Part shown: positions 16,547 to 22,410 of the stretch, piece by piece
How the letters are laid out: each line of letters opens with the position of its first letter
How positions within the stretch are numbered: position 1 is the stretch's first letter
Source: an uncultured Lachnoanaerobaculum sp.
GTDB lineage: Bacteria; Bacillota; Clostridia; Lachnospirales; Lachnospiraceae
Direction: 5' to 3'
Length of the DNA stretch: 27,918 bases
Assembly: GCF_938015485.1 (NCBI RefSeq)
Contig: NZ_CALLVU010000071.1
Location: forward strand, 1-27,918
The notes under the pieces: generated by a model
What the model was told of the DNA's origin: nothing
Seen by the model: the letters and a program-made list of their open reading frames with translations, nothing else
The model's database searches: none
Position numbers and translations under genes: made by a program

Positions 16547-17088
16547 TGGATATATCAAAGGCAAAATACGTTTCACTTTTAGCCGGGTTATTATTTCTTA
16601 TATCCGGAATTTATATGATATACAATCCTCTATTTATAGCCTATACAATGAATATAATATTTTGTATATTGCTGATTATAGAGGGAGTTTCACAGATCAG
16701 TGCATACATTTATGAAAAACATGAGAGCAGAAGTATCTGGAGACTGATAGAGGGTATTATTTCCATAGTTATCGGAATATACTTTCTGATAGGTGATTCG
16801 CTCGGACTGCCTCTTGCATTTATAACGGTTATAGGCATATGGCTTATTATTATCGGTATAAGCAGACTTATGATGGCTAAAAGAGTGATGGAATTTGAAA
16901 GAAATATAGCAAAAAGGCTTATTGTTGCAGGTATTGTAGAGATAATATTCGGAATAATAGCAGTAGCAAGACCTGTAGCAATATCAAATTATATAGCATA
17001 TCTGATTGCAATTGCTCTTATAATACAGGCGATTGTAGATATTTTCAGATTCTTCAGATTGAACAGAATGCAAAGAAAGATGAAATAA
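16546..17088 (+). CDS. DUF308/HdeD-like membrane protein
   Basis: A 180-residue integral membrane protein with about six helices (roughly 8-26, 30-50, 66-80, 85-107, 124-142, 146-165) and a basic C-terminus (RMQRKMK). The alternating helix pairs with motifs such as GLLFLISGIYMIYNP and IEGIISIVIGIYFLIGD fit the DUF308/HdeD family. In enterobacteria HdeD is linked to acid resistance, but a function in Firmicutes is not established. The start overlaps the TPR gene stop (TGATG) and AGAGAGG lies 6 nt upstream; the preceding in-frame TTG is not needed. It appears to be the last gene of this chain. No clear terminator follows. Confidence 0.82.
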   Translation: MDISKAKYVSLLAGLLFLISGIYMIYNPLFIAYTMNIIFCILLIIEGVSQISAYIYEKHESRSIWRLIEGIISIVIGIYFLIGDSLGLPLAFITVIGIWLIIIGISRLMMAKRVMEFERNIAKRLIVAGIVEIIFGIIAVARPVAISNYIAYLIAIALIIQAIVDIFRFFRLNRMQRKMK

Positions 17089-17148
17089 TATTGCATATAA
17101 AGACCTTACAATATACTGTGCGAAAATATATTATCAATAGTTTTGTTG

Positions 17149-17176
17149 TTGAAATAACATACAAAAGTGGTAAAAT
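17149..17176 (+). promoter_or_regulatory. Promoter for the transaldolase gene
   Basis: TTGAAA (17149-17154) and TAAAAT (17171-17176) are 16 bp apart, with an extended -10 TGG directly before the -10. The expected start near 17183 gives a short leader holding AGGTGGG before the ATG at 17206. Confidence 0.7.
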
Positions 17177-17205
17177 AGAATAAAAAGTATATGTGAGGTG
17201 GGCGT

Positions 17206-17856
17206 ATGAAATTTTTTATTGATACTGCAAACGTGGATGAAATCAGAGAGGTCGCATCATGGGGAGTGCTCTCAGGTGTGACCACCAATCCTTCTTTGGT
17301 AGCAAAGTCGGGAAAGAAATTTGAGGATGTTATCAAAGAGATTGCAGATATTGTAGACGGTGCTATAAGCGGTGAAGTGAAGGCAACCACTACAAAGGCT
17401 GAGGATATGATAGCGGAAGGTAAAGAAATTGCAAAGATTCATAAGAATATGGTCGTTAAGATTCCTATGACTGATGAAGGACTTAAGGCAATTGCCGCAC
17501 TAAACAAAGAGGGTATTGCTACCAACTGCACTCTGATTTTTACACCGCTGCAGGCACTCTTGGCTGCAAGAGCAGGTGCTACCTATGTATCACCTTTCCT
17601 TGGAAGACTTGATGATGTGGGAACCAGAGGAGTATCTTTGATAGAAGATATTGTGGAGATCTTCGATGTACACGGTATCACAACGCAGATAATAGCCGCT
17701 TCGGTGCGCAACAATATGCATGTGCTTGAGTGTGCAAAGGCGGGAGCGGATATTGCGACAGTACCGTATTCTGTGTTTAAGTCTATGCTTAGCCATCCTC
17801 TGACAGATGCAGGTATCAAAAAGTTCGTAGCGGACTATGAAAAATCAATGAAATAA
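17206..17856 (+). CDS. fsa: Transaldolase-type member of the Fsa/TalC/MipB family
   Basis: A small class I aldolase-fold enzyme of 216 residues acting on sugar phosphates. Lys85 in VVKIPMT is the Schiff-base lysine, at the same number as in E. coli FsaA. GVTTNPSLVAKSG (24-36) is the conserved substrate region. Two residues said to separate the activities read as transaldolase: Glu57 (Gln59 in FsaA) and Phe131 (Tyr131 in FsaA). So although databases often label the family fructose-6-phosphate aldolase, sedoheptulose-7-phosphate:glyceraldehyde-3-phosphate transaldolase is the more likely reaction. tkt lies close by, on the far side of rpmB, supporting a pentose phosphate role. It has its own promoter and terminator. 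Confidence 0.92.
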   Translation: MKFFIDTANVDEIREVASWGVLSGVTTNPSLVAKSGKKFEDVIKEIADIVDGAISGEVKATTTKAEDMIAEGKEIAKIHKNMVVKIPMTDEGLKAIAALNKEGIATNCTLIFTPLQALLAARAGATYVSPFLGRLDDVGTRGVSLIEDIVEIFDVHGITTQIIAASVRNNMHVLECAKAGADIATVPYSVFKSMLSHPLTDAGIKKFVADYEKSMK

Positions 17857-17864
17857 GCAAACAA

Positions 17865-17889
17865 AAAAGAGCCGGCATGGCTCTTTTAT
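17865..17889. terminator. Bidirectional terminator between fsa and rpmB
   Basis: AAAAGAGCC (17865-17873) pairs perfectly with GGCTCTTTT (17879-17887) around a 5-nt loop. T-tracts follow on both strands because the stem base is A/T. It serves fsa on + and rpmB on -. Confidence 0.9.
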
Positions 17890-17918
17890 TGTGTTTAAAT
17901 ACGCATTCTCCGATATAA

Positions 17919-18104
17919 TTAAGCACGCTCTACAAAACCTGAGCGAAGGCATGAAGTACATACATACATCTTCTTAGATCCACCTTCAGTCTTGACCTTA
18001 ACGGACTTAACATTAGCCTTCCATATTTTGTTGGATCTTCTATGAGAATGGCTTACTGCATTACCAAAATGAGCAGCTTTTTCGCATATTGAACATTTTG
18101 CCAC
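17919..18104 (-). CDS. rpmB: Ribosomal protein L28
   Basis: A component of the large ribosomal subunit. The 61-residue protein shows the L28 pattern: MAKCSICEK, then GNAVSHSHRRSNKIWKANVK, and a C-terminal CTSCLRSG. Four cysteines in two CxxC pairs (Cys4/Cys7 and Cys49/Cys52) mark the zinc-binding (C+) form. The start is GTG (complement of 18102-18104), fixed by AAAGGAGG (complement of 18112-18119) 7 nt upstream. It is a single gene on the - strand with its own promoter and a leader of about 94 nt. A lone rpmB is usual in Clostridia. Confidence 0.96.
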   Translation of the reverse strand: MAKCSICEKAAHFGNAVSHSHRRSNKIWKANVKSVKVKTEGGSKKMYVCTSCLRSGFVERA

Positions 18105-18124
18105 GGTTACACCTCCTTTGACAT

Positions 18125-18146
18125 TAATTATAAATATTTATAATTA
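18125..18146. other. 22-bp perfect A/T palindrome just upstream of the rpmB ribosome site
   Basis: Positions 18125-18146 are a perfect inverted repeat with no spacer, made only of A and T. It lies inside the rpmB leader, 6 bases before the ribosome binding site. Read as RNA it could fold as a weak hairpin near the site; read as DNA it could be a protein site. The role is unknown. Confidence 0.6.
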
Positions 18147-18170
18147 TTTTGGATTGGACTTCATCACAAT

Positions 18171-18183
18171 CGGGAAAAACCCG
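18171..18183 (-). other. Small GC hairpin in the rpmB leader
   Basis: CGGG and CCCG flank a five-base loop that is UUUUU in the rpmB transcript. It lies about 15-27 nt from the predicted transcript start. It may be part of a structured leader, but does not match any ribosomal leader family I can name. Confidence 0.35.
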
Positions 18184-18204
18184 CGCAAAATCCATAACGG
18201 CTAT

Positions 18205-18233
18205 ATTTTACCAAAGAAAAATACTATTTGCAA
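18205..18233 (-). promoter_or_regulatory. Promoter of rpmB
   Basis: On the - strand, TTGCAA (complement of 18228-18233) and TAAAAT (complement of 18205-18210) are 17 bp apart with a TGG extended -10. The start is expected near 18198, giving a leader of about 94 nt before the GTG. Confidence 0.75.
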
Positions 18234-18238
18234 GACAT

Positions 18239-18266
18239 TTTATAATTTATTATATTGTGGTACAAT
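18239..18266 (+). promoter_or_regulatory. Promoter of tkt
   Basis: TACAAT (18261-18266) carries an extended -10 TGG (18258-18260). The best -35 is TTTATA (18239-18244), 16 bp away and only four of six consensus bases. It lies back to back with the rpmB promoter, so the two -35 regions are 5 bp apart. Confidence 0.6.
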
Positions 18267-18344
18267 ATAGCGGATTAGAGTTCAGGCTAAGTTCTGAATA
18301 ATGTAATCTTTATGCCAAGATACATATATAAAAGGAGTATTTAA

Positions 18345-20336
18345 ATGAGTAATATTGACATTAAGTCCATAAATACCATAAGAGTATTGAGTGCAGACGG
18401 TATTGAAAAAGCAAAATCAGGCCATCCGGGGTTGCCGCTTGGTTCGGCTCCGATTGCATATGAGCTTTTTGCACATCATATGAAGCACAATCCGAAGAAC
18501 CCGACTTGGGCAAACAGAGACAGATTTATCTTATCTGCAGGACACGGTTCCATGCTTTTGTATTCATTATTCCATCTCTTTGAGTATGGCGACCTTAGCT
18601 TAGACGATTTGAAACAGTTCAGACAGCTTGATTCAAAGACTCCGGGACATCCTGAGTACGGACATACCGTAGGAGTGGAGGCAACCACAGGACCTTTGGG
18701 AGCAGGAATGGGTATGGCTGTAGGAATGGCTATGTCCGAGGCACATATGGCAAGTGTGTTTAATGAAGACGGATTTGATATAGTGGACCACTACACCTAT
18801 GTTTTAGGCGGAGACGGATGTATGATGGAGGGTATTTCATCTGAGGCGTTTTCACTTGCAGGCACACTGGGACTGTCAAAACTTATTGTATTCTATGATT
18901 CAAACGGCATCTCTATAGAGGGAAGTACAGATATTGCGTTTACAGAGAATGTAGTTGAGAGAATGAAAGCATTCGGATTTCAGACTATAGAGGTGGAAGA
19001 CGGAAATGATATTGAAGCTATAGGAAAAGCGATAGAAGAGGCTAAGGCTGACAAAGAAAGACCGTCATTTATAAAGGTTAATACCATAATAGGCTACGGT
19101 GCGGGAAAGAAGGCCGGAAGCGCATCATCACATGGAGAGCCGCTTGGAAGTGAGGCACTTGCAGCACTTAAGTCAGGTTTCGGTTTCAATCCTGATGAGA
19201 GCTTTAAGGTGGATGACGATGTTTATGCAAACTTCAAGTCTGTAAACGAGAAGAATGCAAAGATAGAGGATGAGTGGAATAAGCTCTTTAAAGAGTATGC
19301 TATAAAGTATCCTGATAAGGCAGAGCTTTGGGAGAAATACTACAATGATATAGATGAGTCTTTGATAGATACCGACGAGTTTTGGAGCTGGGATGGAGCA
19401 CCTGCCGCTACCAGAAATATATCAGGAAGCATAATCAACAGATTAAAGGACATATACCCGAATATTATAGGCGGTTCGGCCGACCTATCTCCATCCAACA
19501 AGACAGTAATGAATGGTGAGGGATATATTGCAAAGGGAGATTACTCAGGCAGAAATATACATTTCGGTGTAAGAGAGCTTGCAATGACGGCAATTACAAA
19601 CGGTATACTTCTTCACGGCGGACTTAGAGCATACTGTGCCACATTCTTTGTATTCAGTGACTATACAAAGCCTATGGCAAGACTTTCCGCACTTATGAAT
19701 ATTCCTACAATATTTGTATTTACACATGACTCTATAGGAGTAGGTGAGGACGGACCTACACATGAGCCTATAGAGCAACTTGCAATGCTCAGATCTTTGC
19801 CGAACTTCAACACATTCAGACCGGCTGATGCAAAAGAGACTATTGCGGCTTGGTATGCGGCTCTTGTATCAAAGACAACTCCTACAGCAATTGTGCTTAC
19901 AAGACAGAATTTGCCTCAGCTTGAGGGAAGCGGAAAGAAGGCGCTTAAGGGCGGATATATCATAAAAGAGGCATCAAAGGCAGTTGCAGATATGATTTTG
20001 ATAGCTTCAGGTTCGGAGGTTTCACTTGCAATAGATGCGGCAAAAGAGCTTGAAAGCGAAGGCATTGCCACAAGAGTTGTAAGTATGCCTTGTACGGATG
20101 TATTTGAAAATCAGAGCAGGGAATATAAGGAAGAAGTTTTACCGAAGGCTGTAAGAAACAGAGTTGCAATAGAGGCGCTTTCAGGCTTCGGATGGGATAA
20201 ATATACAGGACTTGACGGAAGAGTTATATCTATGAATTCTTTCGGAGCAAGTGCGCCACAGGATCAGCTTTTCAAAAAGTTCGGATTCACAAAGGAAAAT
20301 GTAGTAGCGGCAGCTAAGGAAGTATTGAATCAATAA
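18345..20336 (+). CDS. tkt: Transketolase
   Basis: Thiamine-diphosphate enzyme that moves two-carbon units between sugar phosphates in the pentose phosphate pathway. The 663 residues comprise the N-terminal PP domain with SGHPGLPLG (25-33), GHGSMLLY (66-73), KTPGHPE (98-104) and the cofactor motif GDGCMMEG (156-163) followed by DSNGISIEG, then the Pyr domain with GGSADLSPSN and the catalytic-glutamate region HFGVREL, and a C-terminal domain (GSEVSLA onward). Full-length enzyme; E. coli TktA is 663 residues too. AAGGAG lies about 8 nt before the ATG. It stands alone between its promoter and terminator; with the nearby fsa product it forms the non-oxidative pentose phosphate pair. Confidence 0.96.
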   Translation: MSNIDIKSINTIRVLSADGIEKAKSGHPGLPLGSAPIAYELFAHHMKHNPKNPTWANRDRFILSAGHGSMLLYSLFHLFEYGDLSLDDLKQFRQLDSKTPGHPEYGHTVGVEATTGPLGAGMGMAVGMAMSEAHMASVFNEDGFDIVDHYTYVLGGDGCMMEGISSEAFSLAGTLGLSKLIVFYDSNGISIEGSTDIAFTENVVERMKAFGFQTIEVEDGNDIEAIGKAIEEAKADKERPSFIKVNTIIGYGAGKKAGSASSHGEPLGSEALAALKSGFGFNPDESFKVDDDVYANFKSVNEKNAKIEDEWNKLFKEYAIKYPDKAELWEKYYNDIDESLIDTDEFWSWDGAPAATRNISGSIINRLKDIYPNIIGGSADLSPSNKTVMNGEGYIAKGDYSGRNIHFGVRELAMTAITNGILLHGGLRAYCATFFVFSDYTKPMARLSALMNIPTIFVFTHDSIGVGEDGPTHEPIEQLAMLRSLPNFNTFRPADAKETIAAWYAALVSKTTPTAIVLTRQNLPQLEGSGKKALKGGYIIKEASKAVADMILIASGSEVSLAIDAAKELESEGIATRVVSMPCTDVFENQSREYKEEVLPKAVRNRVAIEALSGFGWDKYTGLDGRVISMNSFGASAPQDQLFKKFGFTKENVVAAAKEVLNQ

Positions 20337-20343
20337 AATTCCG

Positions 20344-20373
20344 GCAGATATAGAATTTCTATATCTGCTTTTT
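20344..20373 (+). terminator. Intrinsic terminator after tkt
   Basis: An 11-bp perfect stem (20344-20354 with 20358-20368) with a 3-nt loop is followed by five T. It lies only 7 nt after the tkt stop. The PurF-like gene begins 20 nt later, so that gene either uses read-through or a promoter inside tkt. Confidence 0.88.
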
Positions 20374-20393
20374 GTAGTTATAAGGAGATAAAA

Positions 20394-21800
20394 ATGGGCG
20401 GTATTTTCGGTGTAGTAGGTAAAAACGACTGTGTAATGGATTTGTTTTTCGGTGTGGACTATCATTCACATCTGGGCACAAGACGAGGAGGAATGGCGGT
20501 ATTTGACGGTGAGTATTTCAACAGAGTGATCCACAATATTGAAAACTCACCTTTCAGAACGAAGTTTGAAAGAGATGTTGACGACTTGCACGGACCTATG
20601 GGAATAGGCTGTATTTCAGATGAAGATCCTCAGCCTTTACTTATACAGTCAAGCCTTGGAAGCTATGCCATCACTACTGTAGGTAAGGTGGACAATCATG
20701 ACGATATAGTCAATAAGCTTTATACCGAGGGGAGAGTACATTTTCAGGAGCAGAGCGGCGGTCGCATCAATGACAATGAGCTGATTGCCACATTGATATC
20801 CTCAAAGCAGTCATTTAAGGAAGGACTTGAGTATGTACAGGATACTGTGAAAGGTTCTATAAGTGTGGTACTTTTGACAAAGGAGGGTATATATGCCGCC
20901 AGAGACAGGCTTGGAAGAACTCCTCTTGTAATAGGACATAAGAAAGATACTTTCTGTATTACATTTGAAAATCACGCGTATTTGAATCTGGGATACAGCT
21001 TTTATAAGGAACTGGGGCCTTCTGAGATTGTATTTATCACTGCGGATGAAGTAAAAGAAGTGTCACCTGCCAAAGAAGAGATGAAGATATGCTCATTTTT
21101 GTGGGTTTACTATGGCTATCCTACGGCATCTTATGAGGGTGTGAATGTAGAGACCATGAGATATAACTGCGGAAAACTCCTTGCAAGGAGGGATGATATA
21201 GATGCCGATATCGTGGCGGGTGTTCCCGATTCGGGTACGGCACATGCAATAGGGTATGCAAACGAATCGGGTATACCTTTTGCAAGACCTTTTATAAAGT
21301 ACACTCCTACATGGCCTAGGTCATTTATGCCGACCAAACAGAGCCAGAGAAATCTGATAGCCAAGATGAAACTTATACCCGTGCAGGAGCTTATAAGTGG
21401 CAATGATATACTGCTTATAGATGATTCCATAGTAAGAGGTACACAGTTAAGAGAGACCACCGAATTTTTATATAACTCGGGTGCAAAAAAAGTTCATGTA
21501 AGACCTGCCTGTCCGCCGCTGCTTTTCGGATGCAAATATCTCAATTTTTCAAGGTCAAAGTCGGACTACGATCTGATTACAAGAAGAATTATAAGAGAGC
21601 GAGAGGGCGAGAATGTAAGTAAAGAAGTGCTTTTTGACTATGCCGACCCTGACAGTAAAAACTATAACGAGATGGTGGAAGAGATAAGAAAGATACAAAA
21701 CTTCTCAAGTCTTAGATTCCACAGACTTGACGACCTTATAGAATCAATCGGCATTTCGCCTTGTAAGCTTTGTACCTACTGCTGGAACGGCAGGGAATAA
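20394..21800 (+). CDS. PurF-like protein with degenerate glutaminase site
   Basis: Resembles glutamine PRPP amidotransferase over its full length (468 residues): an Ntn-hydrolase-type N-terminal half and a C-terminal phosphoribosyltransferase half. The PRPP loop ILLIDDSIVRGT (339-350) and GVPDSGTAHAIGYA (276-289) are intact. Cysteines that could hold the PurF [4Fe-4S] cluster remain, including SPCKLCTYC near the C-terminus. But true PurF has a Cys nucleophile exposed after Met or a propeptide; here the protein starts MGGIFG, with Gly. The usual HTRY/HVRY arginine region reads GIGCIS, and the HNGN oxyanion region reads TVGKV. AAGGAG before the ATG makes a longer N-terminus unlikely. Usually annotated amidophosphoribosyltransferase; glutamine-dependent activity is doubtful. 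An ammonia-using enzyme or a new PRTase role is possible. Confidence 0.85.
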   Translation: MGGIFGVVGKNDCVMDLFFGVDYHSHLGTRRGGMAVFDGEYFNRVIHNIENSPFRTKFERDVDDLHGPMGIGCISDEDPQPLLIQSSLGSYAITTVGKVDNHDDIVNKLYTEGRVHFQEQSGGRINDNELIATLISSKQSFKEGLEYVQDTVKGSISVVLLTKEGIYAARDRLGRTPLVIGHKKDTFCITFENHAYLNLGYSFYKELGPSEIVFITADEVKEVSPAKEEMKICSFLWVYYGYPTASYEGVNVETMRYNCGKLLARRDDIDADIVAGVPDSGTAHAIGYANESGIPFARPFIKYTPTWPRSFMPTKQSQRNLIAKMKLIPVQELISGNDILLIDDSIVRGTQLRETTEFLYNSGAKKVHVRPACPPLLFGCKYLNFSRSKSDYDLITRRIIREREGENVSKEVLFDYADPDSKNYNEMVEEIRKIQNFSSLRFHRLDDLIESIGISPCKLCTYCWNGRE

Positions 21801-21809
21801 TTAGTGTGC

Positions 21810-21838
21810 TTGATATTATTCACTAAATTTAGTATAAT
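21810..21838 (+). promoter_or_regulatory. Promoter of the MarR-type gene
   Basis: TTGATA (21810-21815) and TATAAT (21833-21838) are 17 bp apart, nearly consensus. The start should be near 21845, giving a leader of about 25 nt to the AGGGGA ribosome site (21859-21864). Confidence 0.85.
21822..21833. promoter_or_regulatory. Palindromic operator candidate inside the MarR-gene promoter
   Basis: ACTAAATTTAGT is a perfect 12-bp palindrome between the -35 and -10 elements. Flanks ATATTAT (21813-21819) and ATAATAT (21834-21840) extend the symmetry with a 2-base offset. TTAGTG at 21801-21806 adds a further half-site. MarR proteins commonly bind such palindromes and repress their own gene, so autoregulation is likely but inferred. 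Confidence 0.55.
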
Positions 21839-21869
21839 ATTTGTTTGATAAATTAAGCAGGGGATTTTT

Positions 21870-21914
21870 ATGTCCAATGCAAAAAAGGATGAGTATTTTG
21901 AAAAGTTCAAGTGA
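21870..21914 (+). CDS. 14-codon reading frame at the SD-placed ATG of the MarR gene
   Basis: AGGGGA (21859-21864) with GGGG ending 6 nt before this ATG makes it the best-placed start in the region. It reads MSNAKKDEYFEKFK and stops at a TGA (21912-21914), one frame away from the MarR coding frame. It may be the true N-terminus of the regulator, disconnected by a one-base insertion, or a short upstream peptide. Confidence 0.4.
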   Translation: MSNAKKDEYFEKFK

Positions 21915-22347
21915 ATTTAAAGTAATCCTTGTAAAGTTATTTAATGATATACTTGAATATCAGGAGAGTGCTCTTTGTACCTCTGAATTTAAGGATTTGA
22001 CCAATAATGATATACATGTAATAAGTGCGATAGGAATGAATTGCAAGAAAAACATGTCTATGATTGCAAAGGAACTTGCAGTCACTATAGGAACATTGAC
22101 CATTTCTATAAACAGCCTTGTAAGAAAGGGGTATGTAATAAAAGAAAGGTCTGAAAAGGATAAAAGAGTGGTCCTTGTGAGGCTTTCCGAAAGAGGAAAG
22201 AATGCATTCCTTAAGTACGAGGAGTTCCATGATGAGATGGTCAGGTCAATGCTTGAAAACTTAGATGATATAGAGAGTGATACACTGATGAGTGCTTTGC
22301 AAAAAATAAACTCTTGGATTAGATTGGAAAAAACTAAAGACAAGTGA
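21877..22347 (+). CDS. MarR/FabT-type transcriptional regulator
   Basis: A winged-helix DNA-binding protein of about 156 residues from the ATG at 21877. The pattern LTNNDIHVISAIG, then IAKELAVTIGTLTISINSLVRKGYV (recognition helix) and ERSEKDKRVVLVRLSERG (wing) is typical of MarR proteins and closest in style to FabT-like fatty-acid regulators; flanking helices would form the dimer interface. No fab genes lie in the window, so the ligand and targets are unknown. The start is uncertain: the SD-placed ATG (21870) is in another frame, while the in-frame ATGs at 21877 and 21889 are 13 nt or more from the SD. A one-base change near 21881-21886 or 21912 would join the frames. A palindrome in its promoter suggests self-repression. 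Confidence 0.8.
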   Translation: MQKRMSILKSSSEFKVILVKLFNDILEYQESALCTSEFKDLTNNDIHVISAIGMNCKKNMSMIAKELAVTIGTLTISINSLVRKGYVIKERSEKDKRVVLVRLSERGKNAFLKYEEFHDEMVRSMLENLDDIESDTLMSALQKINSWIRLEKTKDK

Positions 22348-22359
22348 AATCAATATTAA

Positions 22360-22384
22360 GGTGTTTTAGCATAGACTAAGCACC
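22360..22384 (+). other. Hairpin in the leader of metG
   Basis: GGTG (22360-22363) and the following TTTTAG pair with CTAAGCACC (22376-22384) with one bulged T, one G·U and a 6-nt loop. No T-run follows. It lacks T-box or S-box sequence signatures. It could be a weak regulatory or 5'-stabilising stem. Confidence 0.35.
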
Positions 22385-22410
22385 AAATACATAAAAAGGT
22401 GGAATAACAG

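Noticed and set aside
16452..16715. 87-residue + strand frame across the TPR/DUF308 boundary
   Set aside because: It overlaps two well-supported genes in another frame and its product has no recognisable pattern.
17089..17148. Terminator after the DUF308 gene
   Set aside because: The AT-rich spacer has no convincing stem followed by a T-run.
18118..18144. TTGACA followed by TATAAT on the + strand as a promoter
   Set aside because: The TTGACA overlaps the complement of the rpmB ribosome site, the spacing is only 15 bp, and the TATAAT is part of the A/T palindrome. The tkt start is better explained by the extended -10 at 18258-18266.
21879..21890. A AAA AAG slippery sequence as a programmed -1 frameshift site in the MarR gene
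   Set aside because: A -1 shift from the ATG 21870 frame does not lead into the MarR frame; +1 (or -2) is needed. There is also no clear downstream stimulatory structure.
22348..22410. T-box or SAM riboswitch before metG
   Set aside because: The spacer is only 63 nt and has no T-box or S-box sequence signature; only a simple bulged hairpin is present.
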